A stretch of DNA of 64,000 nt from assembly GCF_001412595.2 (NCBI RefSeq), contig NZ_CP012640.2, positions 5,208,001-5,272,000 on the forward strand. The letters are read 5' to 3'. Positions within the stretch are counted from its first letter, which is position 1. The number at the start of each line of letters is the position of its first letter. Shown piece after piece: positions 28,237 through 37,140 of this stretch. The notes under the pieces were generated by a model. The model was not told where the DNA came from, made no database searches, and saw only the letters and a program-made list of their open reading frames with translations. The translations under genes were made by a program, and so were the position numbers. Origin of the DNA: Massilia sp. WG5 (lineage in GTDB: Bacteria > Pseudomonadota > Gammaproteobacteria > Burkholderiales > Burkholderiaceae_D).

Positions 28237-28417
28237 TTTTTCCGATCCTCGAATGGCCATCGACGCTGGGTGCGCGGACAGGCCCGGTAGACTATGCGCA
28301 ATCTTAATAAAACGGCGTCTTATTCCAAACTACTGAGAATTTATTTGCTTATATGAGCCAGTGGCATAAGCATGCTTGTAAAATGCGTATCAGGCTTCTA
28401 TCAATACAAAAAGGGCA
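28237..28417. promoter_or_regulatory. Divergent cysI / cysB-like control region
   Basis: 181 nt between two divergent starts, with an AT-rich core at about 28300-28400 (for example TTATTCC and ATGAGCC-N-GCATAAG stretches). CysB-family regulators act on such regions. No exact operator or -35/-10 pair can be assigned by eye. Confidence 0.6.
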
Positions 28418-29359
28418 ATGAACCTACATCAATTACGCTTTGTGCGCGAAGCGGTCCGCCAGAACTTCAACCTGACCGACGCCGCCAAGGCGCTGTTTAC
28501 GTCCCAGCCCGGCGTCTCGAAGGCCATCATCGAGCTCGAGGACGAGCTCGGGGTCGACATCTTTACCCGTCACGGCAAGCGCATCCGCGGCCTGACCGAG
28601 CCGGGCCGGCTGGTGCTGGAGTCCGTCGAGCTGATCATGCAGGAGATCGAGAGCCTGAAGCGGATCGGCAAGGAATACGCGGCCCAGGACAGCGGCAGCT
28701 TCATCATCGCCACAACCCATACCCAGGCCCGCTACATGCTGCCGAAGGTGGTGCAGGCTTTCATGCTGAAGTTCCCCAAGGTGCGGCTGTCGCTGCTGCA
28801 GGGCAATCCGCGCCAGATCGCGGAAATGGTCAAGAACGACCAGGCGGATCTCGCCATCGCCACCGAATCGATCGCCGCCGTCGACGGCCTGATCACGCTG
28901 CCGTGCTACCAGTGGGAACACGTGCTGGTGGTGCCGCACGAACATGCGCTGACGCGCTCGAAGGCGATTTCGCTGGAAGAGATCGCCGGCTATCCCCTGA
29001 TCACGTATGATGCCGCCTTCGCCGGCCGCAGCAAGATCGACCACGCCTTCGAACTGCGCAACCTGAAGCCCGACGTGCTGCTGGAAGCGATCGATGCCGA
29101 CGTCATCAAGACCTATGTCGAGTTGGGCATGGGCGTGGGCATCATCGCCGGCATGGCCTTCGATCCGGAACGCGACCGCAATCTGCGTGCGATTCCCGTG
29201 GGCCAGCTGTTCGGGATGAATGTCTCGCGCGTGGCGGTGAAGCAGGGCGCTTACCTGCGCAGCTACATTTATACTTTCATCGAGCTGCTCGCGCCGACGC
29301 TCAACCGCAAGATGGTCGAGTCGGCGATGCGCGGGACGGCCGACAATTACGAGTTGTAA
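28418..29359 (+). CDS. cysB: CysB-like LysR-type regulator
   Basis: 313 residues. The N-terminal winged HTH (MNLHQLRFVREAVRQNFNLT, SQPGVSKAIIELEDELG) and the effector domain with TTHTQARYMLP and GNPRQIAEMV match the CysB/Cbl subgroup, which senses N-acetylserine or APS. Its position divergent from the sulfate assimilation genes supports control of that operon. Cbl-type function is the alternative. A small methyltransferase-like gene follows after 16 nt. Confidence 0.92.
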   Translation: MNLHQLRFVREAVRQNFNLTDAAKALFTSQPGVSKAIIELEDELGVDIFTRHGKRIRGLTEPGRLVLESVELIMQEIESLKRIGKEYAAQDSGSFIIATTHTQARYMLPKVVQAFMLKFPKVRLSLLQGNPRQIAEMVKNDQADLAIATESIAAVDGLITLPCYQWEHVLVVPHEHALTRSKAISLEEIAGYPLITYDAAFAGRSKIDHAFELRNLKPDVLLEAIDADVIKTYVELGMGVGIIAGMAFDPERDRNLRAIPVGQLFGMNVSRVAVKQGAYLRSYIYTFIELLAPTLNRKMVESAMRGTADNYEL

Positions 29360-29375
29360 ACCCGAGTTGCAAATC

Positions 29376-29900
29376 ATGAATCACGACCATCAAGACGATT
29401 ACGAAGACTACGAGGACGAGGACCTCGACGGCGACGACATCTCCGACCGCGACGCGGACCTGGAGGACGTGCGCGAGCAGGTCGCCCAACTGACCGCCGG
29501 GCACGAGGTGCTGACGCTGACCGCCGCAGACGGCGTGGTGCCCGCGATTCCCGACGGCGCCGCCGGCTATGGCGCGGTGGTGGCGGAATTCTGCTGGTCG
29601 CGCCTGAAGCGCGAGGAGCAGGATGCCTTCCTGGCCAGCGTGAAGAAGGCCGCGGCGAAGAATGCGCTGCTGGTGCTGCTGGACGAGGTGTACGTCGAAG
29701 GCACCAGCAATCCGGTCGCGCGCACCGATGCGCAGGGCAATACCTACGAGATGGTGACGACCGACGAAGGCAAGCGCGTCGAGCGCCCCATGAGCTATCC
29801 GACCGACAGCGCGCTGCGCAAGCGCCTGGCGAATGCGGCGAAGGAGATCCGGGTCGCGCGCTGGGAGTATTTCTGGGTGCTGACCTGCAGGCTGAAATAA
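29376..29900 (+). CDS. Methyltransferase-like protein lacking SAM motif I
   Basis: 174 residues. From about residue 60 the sequence follows a class I SAM-methyltransferase family: AEFCWSRL, LLVLLDEVYVEGTSNPVARTD, QGNTYEM, a Tyr-Pro segment, and the terminal WEYFWVLTCRLK. Even the acidic loop after strand 2 seems kept (DDISDR). The first strand and glycine-rich motif I are absent and replaced by a run of Asp, Glu and Tyr (residues 5-25). SAM binding is therefore doubtful, and the protein looks like a pseudoenzyme or a decayed gene product still in frame. The ATG at 29376 has only a weak ribosome site. It is probably co-transcribed with the regulator upstream. Confidence 0.7.
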   Translation: MNHDHQDDYEDYEDEDLDGDDISDRDADLEDVREQVAQLTAGHEVLTLTAADGVVPAIPDGAAGYGAVVAEFCWSRLKREEQDAFLASVKKAAAKNALLVLLDEVYVEGTSNPVARTDAQGNTYEMVTTDEGKRVERPMSYPTDSALRKRLANAAKEIRVARWEYFWVLTCRLK

Positions 29901-29920
29901 GCGCCGGCCTGTCGGGATAA

Positions 29921-29945
29921 ACCGTCGATTCGTCGGCGGTTTTTT
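29921..29945 (+). terminator. Rho-independent terminator
   Basis: Stem ACCGTCGA/TCGGCGGT (29921-29928 with 29933-29940, one G-U pair) closed by a TTCG tetraloop and followed by five or more T residues; 20 nt after the methyltransferase-like gene. The rest of the 29901-30167 gap presumably carries the promoter for the kinase at 30168; nothing else was seen. Confidence 0.88.
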
Positions 29946-30167
29946 ATTGCGCTATCTGTTGGGTGCAAGGGCCGGGCAAGGCCAGGAGATGTGCGAGCCG
30001 GTTTCCCTGGGATCGGGCAGCGTGACGTCTTCCACACTTATCTGTCAGTAAGTACAATATCCTTATAACTGGTGCAGTCCTTGGACGTGTTGGCATTTGT
30101 ATCGAATCTCCTGACCCAGCAACCTGTGCGAATCGCTCCTGCGCCGTCGCTATATTGAGCCATACCG

Positions 30168-32606
30168 ATGATCGACCTTCCCGACCAGCCGCACCTGCGC
30201 GGTGGTGGCGCTATGGGCGCACTGATCCGTTGCCACGACTGGTCGACCACGCCGCTTGGCGCAGTGGAATCATGGCCTCTGTCCCTGAAGACGGCCGTGA
30301 GCCTGATCCTGCGCGCGCAGCAGCCCATGTTCATCGGCTGGGGACCACGCTACATCTCGCTCTACAACGACGGTTACATTCCGATCCTCGGCGACAAGCA
30401 TCCCGATGCGCTCGGCCATCCGATGGCCGAGGTATGGAGCGAGATCTGGGACGAATTACGGCCGCTGAACGAGGCCGTCATGCGCGGCGAGGCGCTGTCA
30501 TTCGACAACAAGCCGTTCCAGTTGGCCGGCCGCGAAACCTCCGGACCGCACTATTTCAGCTTCACCTACACGCCCTTGCTGGATGACGGCGGGCAGGTCG
30601 CGGGCATCTTCTGCGTGGCGATCGAAACCACCTCGACGGTGACGCTCGCGGACAAGGCACGCGCCGCGAGCGCGGCGCAGCAGGCCCTGGCCGAGAGCGA
30701 AGAACGCCTGCGCCTGGCCACCGCCGCTTCCGAGATCGCGTTCTGGGACGTGAACGTTCTCGATGGCAGCCTGATCTGGCAACCGGGGCTGCGCACCATG
30801 TTCGGCATCTCGACCGATGAAGCGCTGTCGCTGGACGACTTCTTCGCGGGCCTGCATCCGGACGACCGGGCGACAGTGGCCCGCGCATTCGCGGCGGCCT
30901 GCGATCCGCAGCGGCGCGAGCTGTACAACGTCGAGTACCGCACCGTGGGACGCGACGACGGCCGGGTTCGCTGGATTGCGGCCAAGGGACGCGGACTATT
31001 CGACGACGCCGGCCGCTGTGTGCGCGCCAACGGCACGGCCATGGACATCACCAGCCGCAAGACCGCCGAACTGGCGATGGAGATGGCGCTGGAGGCCAGC
31101 CACACCGGCACCTTCCACTGGGATATCCAGGACAACCGGCTCACCTGGGACGACGCGCTCGACCGCCTGTTCGGCCTGCGCCCAGGGGAGGCAGTGCGTA
31201 GCCTCGACCAATTCATCGCCCTGGTTCATCCGGACGACCGTGCCGAGGTTATTCGCCGCTGCGAGCGCTGCCGCGATGCCGGTGACGATTTCGAGATGGA
31301 ATTCCGGGTGGTGTACCCGGATGGTTCGGTGCACTGGCTGTACGATCGCGGCCGGACCCTCCTTGACCAGGCGGGCCGTGCGAAGACAATGACCGGCGCT
31401 TGTGTCGACATTACCAACTACGTACGCACACGCGAGGCGCTCAAGCTTGCCGATCGCCAGAAGGACGACTTCCTGGCCACGCTCGCGCACGAGTTGCGCA
31501 ACCCGCTCGCACCTTTGCGCACCGGGCTGCACCTGCTGCAGAACATCAAAAGCGAGCTGCCGAGCCAGGCGAAGCTGGTGCTGAACATCATGCAACGCCA
31601 GCTCGATCACATGGTGCACCTGGTCGACGACCTGCTCGACATCGCCCGCATCCGGCAGGGCAAGATCCTGCTGCGGCAGGATCCGCTTTCGCTGCAATCG
31701 GTACTCGAACAGGCGCTGGAGGGCACGCAGGCCCTGCTCGACGCGCAGGGCCATGAAGTCATTCTGGACCATGTGGATCCGGCGCTGCGGGTCACCGGCG
31801 ACCCGACACGGCTGGTACAGGTGGTGGGTAACCTGCTTAACAACGCGGCGAAGTACACGCCACGCGGAGGACGCGTGTCGCTGCGGGGTGGCGAGGCCAC
31901 GCAGCCGGACATGCTGCTCATCGAGGTGGCGGACACGGGCATCGGCATCCCGCCCGACATGCTCGAGCACGTTTTCAACCGGTTCACGCAGGTGCCGCAG
32001 CACCTGGACCACGCGCAGGGCGGACTGGGCATCGGCCTGAGCGTCGTCAAGAGCCTGGTCGAGATGCACGGTGGCCGCGTCGCCGCCGAGAGCGCCGGCC
32101 CGGGCGCCGGCAGCCTGTTCCGCATCTGGCTGCCGCGTGCGGACGCACCGGAGCCGGTCGAGGTCGCATCGCCTTCGAGTCCGGGCAGCACCGGGCGCCA
32201 CCGCGTGCTGGTCGTCGACGACAACCGCGATGCGGCCGAGACCATGGCCATGGTGCTGGACATGAGCGGCCACGAGGTATTCCTCGCGCACGACGGGCAG
32301 ACGGCGGTCGAGATGGTAAAGCGGCATGATCCAGAGGTGGTGTTCCTCGACATCGGCATGCCGGGCATGAATGGCTACGAGACAGCCTCCCTGTTACGGA
32401 CCTTGCCGGGCGCGCAGGCCCGCATGCTGGTGGCGCTCACCGGCTGGGGCAGCGAGGCCGATCAGGCGCGCAGCCTCGCGGCGGGTTTCGACATCCACCT
32501 GACCAAGCCAGTCGACATCGACAAAGTCCACCGCGTGCTGTCGGCGAAGTTCAGCCAGGAGCCTCGCGCTTCGACTGCGAGTGCTTTGCTTCAGGCGTCC
32601 ATCTGA
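30168..32606 (+). CDS. Hybrid sensor histidine kinase, PAS-rich, with C-terminal receiver
   Basis: 812 residues, no clear membrane helix. Order: an N-terminal PAS-like domain (WGPRYISLYNDGYIPILGDKHP), two PAS domains (about 180-420), HisKA with His441 (LAHELRNPLAPL), HATPase (NLLNNAAKYT, DTGIGIP, GGLGIGLSVVK) and a receiver with the phospho-acceptor Asp728 (LDIGMPGMNGYE). It is expected to autophosphorylate and pass phosphate to its own receiver; the output partner is not nearby. The kinase at 60349-62838 has the same N-terminal domain and the same ends. Stimulus unknown. Confidence 0.92.
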   Translation: MIDLPDQPHLRGGGAMGALIRCHDWSTTPLGAVESWPLSLKTAVSLILRAQQPMFIGWGPRYISLYNDGYIPILGDKHPDALGHPMAEVWSEIWDELRPLNEAVMRGEALSFDNKPFQLAGRETSGPHYFSFTYTPLLDDGGQVAGIFCVAIETTSTVTLADKARAASAAQQALAESEERLRLATAASEIAFWDVNVLDGSLIWQPGLRTMFGISTDEALSLDDFFAGLHPDDRATVARAFAAACDPQRRELYNVEYRTVGRDDGRVRWIAAKGRGLFDDAGRCVRANGTAMDITSRKTAELAMEMALEASHTGTFHWDIQDNRLTWDDALDRLFGLRPGEAVRSLDQFIALVHPDDRAEVIRRCERCRDAGDDFEMEFRVVYPDGSVHWLYDRGRTLLDQAGRAKTMTGACVDITNYVRTREALKLADRQKDDFLATLAHELRNPLAPLRTGLHLLQNIKSELPSQAKLVLNIMQRQLDHMVHLVDDLLDIARIRQGKILLRQDPLSLQSVLEQALEGTQALLDAQGHEVILDHVDPALRVTGDPTRLVQVVGNLLNNAAKYTPRGGRVSLRGGEATQPDMLLIEVADTGIGIPPDMLEHVFNRFTQVPQHLDHAQGGLGIGLSVVKSLVEMHGGRVAAESAGPGAGSLFRIWLPRADAPEPVEVASPSSPGSTGRHRVLVVDDNRDAAETMAMVLDMSGHEVFLAHDGQTAVEMVKRHDPEVVFLDIGMPGMNGYETASLLRTLPGAQARMLVALTGWGSEADQARSLAAGFDIHLTKPVDIDKVHRVLSAKFSQEPRASTASALLQASI

Positions 32607-32615
32607 CTGTGCCGC

Positions 32616-32915
32616 TCAAGCCCGGCGCCGCGGGCGCCCGGCATACGCGCGCCCAAAACCGTCGAGGACCTGCGCGGGCAGCATTTTTACCATGCCGTGC
32701 AGAAGCAGCGGCACGAGCACGAGCTCATCGACGGCGCCGAGCACGGGCAGGGCGAAATTCGCCGGCTCGACGGCAAACAGTCCCAGGACAGCCAGCCCCG
32801 GCAACAACCAGGCCGGACGGCTTTCATGCCGGATAGCGAACCATAGCAGGCGCAGGTCCTGGCCGGCGACCATGCGCCACAATGCAAAGATGCGTTTCAA
32901 GGCGTTCTCCTCCAT
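32616..32915 (-). CDS. YkvA-like (DUF1232) small membrane protein
   Basis: 99 residues. The core LLWFAIRHESRPAWLLPGLAVLGLFAVEP, then PVLGAVDELVLVPLLL, matches DUF1232, with two hydrophobic segments and the typical positive C-terminus. Function unknown in the family. Ends 9 nt from the end of the convergent hybrid kinase. Confidence 0.8.
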   Translation of the reverse strand: MEENALKRIFALWRMVAGQDLRLLWFAIRHESRPAWLLPGLAVLGLFAVEPANFALPVLGAVDELVLVPLLLHGMVKMLPAQVLDGFGRAYAGRPRRRA

Positions 32916-32997
32916 GGTTCGAGATGTATCGTGACCCTACATGGGTCACTCAAGCCCGAACTCAATAGAGAAATGAACAACCAGCGCAAATCGCCGT

Positions 32998-33870
32998 CTA
33001 CTTGAACACGACGCGTGCCACGACCGGAAAATGGTCCGAGGGATAGCGCTGGTCGAGCGAGTCGCTCAAGGCCGCATACTTGAGCACATCGAAATGCCGG
33101 TCGACGAACACATAGTCGATCCGCTCGCTCGGCGCCTGATCGAAACGGAAGCCGTTGAACGTGCCATCCGGCCCATACGGCGGCGCCTTGCTGAGACGGC
33201 GGCTATCCCCCATCGCCTTCGCTATCGTCTGCATCTGCACCGTCTCCGGGGTCGAATTGAAGTCGCCCACGCAAATGGCCGGTTCGCCGCGGGCGATCTC
33301 GGTGATCTTCCTCAGCATCAGATCGGCCGAGGCGCGCCGCGCGACTTCCCCTTCGTGGTCAAAATGCACCGAGAAGACGAACAGCACGCGCGAACTGCCG
33401 CGCTCGCGCAGGCGCGCCCATGACGCGAGACGGTGGCAGCAGCGGGCATCCCAGCCGAAGGAGGGGCGGTCGGGCGTTTCGCTGAGCCAGAAATCGCCCT
33501 TGCCCAGCAGCGCGAAGCGGCTCCTGCGAAAGAAGATCGCGGAATGCTCGCCGGCGTCCTTGCCGTCGTCGCGGCCGACGCCGACATGTTCGAATTCTTC
33601 CATCTGCGCCAGGTCGGCGATCTGGTCGGCATAGCCTTCCTGCGTGCCGAAGATATCGAAGCCGTGATAGCGGATCAGCGCCTTGACCATGTCCTTGCGG
33701 GCGGGCCAGGCGTTGGGGCCATCGTCGGCGTGGCTATTGCGCAGGTTATAGGTGGCGACGTTGATCGGCGCCGGCGATGGGGGCGCCGCCGATGCGGCCG
33801 GCGTCCACGTCGTGCACAGCAGGATCGCACACGCAAGCAGGAGCGCGAGAGGTGAAAGGATTGTTCGCAT
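32998..33870 (-). CDS. Secreted endonuclease/exonuclease/phosphatase-family protein
   Basis: 290 residues with a Sec signal peptide (hydrophobic LALLLACAILLC, cleavage near ASA-AP). The mature part is an EEP-fold hydrolase: ATYNLRNSH, GTQEGY (metal-binding Glu), FSVHFDHEG, VGDFNSTPE and the terminal YPSDHFPVVARV with the catalytic His. Substrates in this family range from nucleic acids to phosphoesters of lipids and sugars; export suggests an extracytoplasmic phosphoester scavenging or phospholipase-like role (inference). Downstream of the porin gene on the same strand. Confidence 0.88.
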   Translation of the reverse strand: MRTILSPLALLLACAILLCTTWTPAASAAPPSPAPINVATYNLRNSHADDGPNAWPARKDMVKALIRYHGFDIFGTQEGYADQIADLAQMEEFEHVGVGRDDGKDAGEHSAIFFRRSRFALLGKGDFWLSETPDRPSFGWDARCCHRLASWARLRERGSSRVLFVFSVHFDHEGEVARRASADLMLRKITEIARGEPAICVGDFNSTPETVQMQTIAKAMGDSRRLSKAPPYGPDGTFNGFRFDQAPSERIDYVFVDRHFDVLKYAALSDSLDQRYPSDHFPVVARVVFK

Positions 33871-33909
33871 ATGGCGAGTTAATCACATTCACCTGTCCTT
33901 GTTGCGAAA

Positions 33910-33948
33910 TCGGCGCGAAAAGCGCCGCAGTTTACGGTGTTTTGTAAA
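33910..33948. other. Two short hairpins downstream of the porin gene
   Basis: Stem CGGCGC-GAAAA-GCGCCG (33910-33926) and inverted repeat GTTTAC/GTAAAC (33929-33934 with 33943-33948) just after the porin stop (leftward). There is no proper U-tract in the porin direction, so it is only a weak terminator or mRNA-end candidate. Confidence 0.4.
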
Positions 33949-33951
33949 CGC

Positions 33952-34986
33952 TTAGAAGGTGTGGCGCAGACCCAGCGAGAACACATCCGGATCCGCGCCC
34001 AGGCTGGTCGCGGCCGGGGCGATCGTGATCGAGGACGAGCTCAGGCCGAACACGGCGTTGCTGTTGTTGTCCAGGCTGGCGTAGCTGGCGTACAGGTTGG
34101 TGCGCTTCGACAGCGAGTAGGTGTAGGCCAGCGCCCAGCTGTTGCCCTTGGCGACGCCCTGTTTCTGCTGCTGGTAGTTGGCGTACACGCGGTGCTGGCC
34201 GAAGGGCATCGAGCCGCCCAGATTGACTTGCTTGTACTTGGCGGCCGTGCCTTCGCGGTCGGCTTCCATCCAGTTGCCCTTGATCTCGAAGCCGCCCAGC
34301 TGGTCGAACTTGTAGGCGGCGCCGATCGCCGATTCCTTGTCCTTGCCGGCCGCCACGCGGTTGATCTCGTGGTAAGCCGCGCCCGCGTACAGGTTGCCCA
34401 GTGCATATTCGACGCCGACGCCCTTCAGGTCGCCCGACGGGGTGTTGGCGGTGGTGACTTCGCCAGCCGAGTAAGCGGCCAGCACCTTCAGGCCATACCA
34501 CGACGGCGACTTGTAGTTGACCGAGTTGGCCAGGCGGCGGGTCAGGCGGTTGCTGGTGAAGGCCGACAGGTTGCTGCCGTAGAAGCCCTGGCCGAAGGCG
34601 TCGGTGGCGCCGGCGATGGCGGCGATCGGCGAGTATTCGCGGCCCAGGGTCAGGCTGCCGAAGCCGCCTTCCAGACCGACCACGGCGCGGCGGCCGAACA
34701 GGGCGGAGTCGCCGGCGCCGGTGTCGATCGAGGTGCCTGCTTCGAGGTTGAAGATCGCTTTCAGGCCATTGCCCAGGTCTTCGGTGCCGCGGAAGCCGAA
34801 GCGGCTGCTCGACTGGTTACCCGAGTTGACCACGGTGGTGCGGCCGTCCGGACCGCCCACGTCCTGGGACGAGATGGCGGCGTCGAGGACACCGTACAGT
34901 TGCACGTTGGTCTGGGCGCTGGCTACCAGCGGGGTGACGGCGATGGCGGAAACAGCGGCGGCGGCGGCCAGGCGTTTGACTTGCAT
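33952..34986 (-). CDS. General porin, outer membrane (betaproteobacterial type)
   Basis: 344 residues with a clear signal peptide (VKRLAAAAAVSAIAVTPLVASAQ) and a 16-strand trimeric porin pattern: NVQLYGVLDAAI at the start, SRFGFRGTEDLGNGLKAIFNLE, and the closing LGLRHTF with terminal Phe required for barrel assembly. It would let small hydrophilic solutes across the outer membrane. Monocistronic in appearance. Confidence 0.94.
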   Translation of the reverse strand: MQVKRLAAAAAVSAIAVTPLVASAQTNVQLYGVLDAAISSQDVGGPDGRTTVVNSGNQSSSRFGFRGTEDLGNGLKAIFNLEAGTSIDTGAGDSALFGRRAVVGLEGGFGSLTLGREYSPIAAIAGATDAFGQGFYGSNLSAFTSNRLTRRLANSVNYKSPSWYGLKVLAAYSAGEVTTANTPSGDLKGVGVEYALGNLYAGAAYHEINRVAAGKDKESAIGAAYKFDQLGGFEIKGNWMEADREGTAAKYKQVNLGGSMPFGQHRVYANYQQQKQGVAKGNSWALAYTYSLSKRTNLYASYASLDNNSNAVFGLSSSSITIAPAATSLGADPDVFSLGLRHTF

Positions 34987-35073
34987 TCGAAACTCTCCAA
35001 TAAGATGTGAAACAGATCATGAAACGAGCTGCATCTTATTGAAGAGATATGTCCTCTTCATGACAAAGAGAAA

Positions 35074-36228
35074 CTACACCAGGTGCGCGTGCACCGGCAG
35101 AACGATGTCGATCCGGGTGCCGGGCGGCTCGTCGGCGCTGACGCTGATTTCGCCGTGCATGGCCCAGACCCGCTCGCGCATGCCGATCAGGCCCAGCGAC
35201 TCGGCCTTTTCCATGTCTTCTGGACGGATGCCGCGGCCGTCGTCGCGGATCGTGACCAGCAGCTCGCTGTTCGAGCGGAACAGGGTCATGGTCACGCTGC
35301 TGGCCTGGGCATGGCGGGCGATATTCGTCAGCGCCTCCTGCACGATGCGGAAGATCGCGGTGCTGGCCGCATCGTCCAGGCGCAGCTCGGCCTCGTCGGC
35401 CAGCAGGGTGCAGGGGATGTTGTAGCGCTCGACGAAATCGTCGCACAGGCCTTTCAGGGCGAAATACAGGCCGCCCTCGTCGAGGGCGCGCGGGCGCAGG
35501 TTGGTGGCGATGCGGCGCAGCGAGGTGATTGCCGTCAGCAGGTTCTGCTCCATGCCGCGCATCAGGTGCAGGCTGTCGTCCGGAATGCCGTCGGTCTGTT
35601 GCAGCAGGGTCAGGTCCATGCGCAGCGAGGCCAGGATCTGCCCGAGGTCGTCGTGCAGCTCGCGCGCGATGTGGGTGCGCTCTTCTTCGCGGATGGTCTG
35701 CAGGGCGGCCGACAGCTGGCGCAACTGGTCATGCGAGCGGGTCAGCTTGTCCTGCACCCGCTGGCGCTCCGAGACGTCGCGCATGATGATGGTGTAGAAG
35801 GACGCGCCGTCGTTGCCGCGCGAGATCGAACCCTCGACGGGAAAGCGCTGGCCGTCGGCGCGCAGGCCGGTCACGGCATAGTCGGTGGCGCGGCGCCCGG
35901 CGCGGCCGCTGCCGGCGCGGAAGTAGTCGAGCGGCTCCTCGGCATCGGCGGCGCCCTCGGCCGACTCGACCCAGCGCGTCAGCGGGCTGCCGACCATCGC
36001 CTCGACGGTGGTGCCGAACAGCACGGCGGCGGCCGGGTTGGCCATGACGATCCGGTAGTCGCCGTCGGCGGAGACGATGGCGTCGTTGGCGTCGTTGACG
36101 ATCTTGCGGCTGGCCGGCACGGTGTCGGAATCTCCGGGGGACTGGCGGCCCAGCCGGCGGCCGGCCGCGAGCCCGATCAGGAAGCAGGTCGCGGCCCTGG
36201 CAGTCGAGCGAAGGCGCTGTCGTTTCAT
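35074..36228 (-). CDS. PAS sensor kinase, NarX/HisKA_3 type
   Basis: 384 residues: a short N-terminal hydrophobic stretch (ATCFLIGLAAG), one PAS domain (about 40-160), the HisKA_3 dimerisation helix with His192 (HIARELHDDLGQ) and a short HATPase (QEALTNIARHA, DDGRGI, GLIGMRERV). Kinases of this type normally pair with LuxR/NarL response regulators; none is adjacent. The neighbouring gene, 75 nt upstream behind a terminator, encodes a LytTR regulator with its own kinase. Its partner must be elsewhere. Confidence 0.9.
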   Translation of the reverse strand: MKRQRLRSTARAATCFLIGLAAGRRLGRQSPGDSDTVPASRKIVNDANDAIVSADGDYRIVMANPAAAVLFGTTVEAMVGSPLTRWVESAEGAADAEEPLDYFRAGSGRAGRRATDYAVTGLRADGQRFPVEGSISRGNDGASFYTIIMRDVSERQRVQDKLTRSHDQLRQLSAALQTIREEERTHIARELHDDLGQILASLRMDLTLLQQTDGIPDDSLHLMRGMEQNLLTAITSLRRIATNLRPRALDEGGLYFALKGLCDDFVERYNIPCTLLADEAELRLDDAASTAIFRIVQEALTNIARHAQASSVTMTLFRSNSELLVTIRDDGRGIRPEDMEKAESLGLIGMRERVWAMHGEISVSADEPPGTRIDIVLPVHAHLV

Positions 36229-36238
36229 GGATGCCTAT

Positions 36239-36261
36239 GAAAAACGGCCCGCAGGGCGGGC
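36239..36261 (-). terminator. Rho-independent terminator after the LytTR regulator
   Basis: Read leftward: stem GCCCGC-CCT-GCGGGC (36247-36261) followed by CG and a run of five T. It separates the lytS/lytT pair from the downstream kinase gene. Confidence 0.82.
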
Positions 36262-36303
36262 TCGGCATCTACCTTACGCGGCAGGGCTCGGGTGTGGCTT
36301 GAT

Positions 36304-37083
36304 TTACATCTGTTTGAACAAATGCAGGAAGCTGCGGCTGACTTCGAGCTTGTCCGGACGGCCCTTGATGAGCACAAGGTGACGGCCGCGGATGTCGCGC
36401 GTCACGCCTTCGATCGCGTTGACGTTGACCAGGGTCGCGCGGTGGATCTGCCAGAACAGCGAGGGGTCGAGCTCATCGGCCAGGTCGCGCACCGGCTTCC
36501 TGATGAGGGCTTCGAACTTCTCGGTCTGCACGCAGGTGTACTTTTCGTCGGAGCGGAAGAACAGGATCTCCTCGACCGGGATCATGCGCAGGTCCTGGCC
36601 GATGCTGGCCTGGATCCATTGCAGGTACTTCGGCTTCGGCGCGGCGATCTTCTCGGCCAGCTGCGACAGCATGGCGGTGACGGTATCGCTGACGTTGGCG
36701 CTGGCGGATGCCTGGCCGCCCGGCGTCGACAGGCGCTCCTTCAGGCGTTCGACCGTGATCTGCAGGCGCTCCGGCTCGGGCGGTTTCAGCACGTAGTCGA
36801 CCGCGCCGCGCTCGAACGCCTCGACCGCGTACTGGTCGTAGGCGGTGACGAACACGATCTGGCTGGCGCCGCCGATGTCGCGCGCCGCTTCCATCCCGGT
36901 CTTGCCAGGCATGCGGATGTCGAGGAAGGTCAGGTCCGGCTTCAGCGCGGACACCAGTTGCACGGCTTCGTCGCCGTTCTTGGCCTCGCCGACGATCTCG
37001 AGTTCCGGCCATACCTGGGACAGGCGGGTACGGAGCAGATCGCGCATCAGTCTTTCGTCATCGGCAATGATTGCGGTAGGCAT
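36304..37083 (-). CDS. LytTR-family response regulator
   Basis: 259 residues: a receiver (acidic pair Asp8/Asp9, phospho-acceptor Asp55 in LTFLDIRMPG, ending VLKPPEPERL), a linker, then a LytTR DNA-binding domain (PVEEILFFRSDEKYTCVQTEKFEALIRKPVRDL, FWQIHRATLVNVNAI). The sequence is of the AlgR/LytR class. The cognate kinase gene lies 57 nt upstream. Targets unknown. Confidence 0.93.
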   Translation of the reverse strand: MPTAIIADDERLMRDLLRTRLSQVWPELEIVGEAKNGDEAVQLVSALKPDLTFLDIRMPGKTGMEAARDIGGASQIVFVTAYDQYAVEAFERGAVDYVLKPPEPERLQITVERLKERLSTPGGQASASANVSDTVTAMLSQLAEKIAAPKPKYLQWIQASIGQDLRMIPVEEILFFRSDEKYTCVQTEKFEALIRKPVRDLADELDPSLFWQIHRATLVNVNAIEGVTRDIRGRHLVLIKGRPDKLEVSRSFLHLFKQM

Positions 37084-37140
37084 GGCAAAAAGGATAAGTG
37101 GAAGAGTGACGATTATTCAACGAAATCGGCCGCAGGGCAA

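Noticed and set aside
28237..28417. SAM or other known riboswitch before cysI
   Set aside because: The gap is short and shows no conserved riboswitch core; regulator-controlled divergent promoters are the simpler reading.
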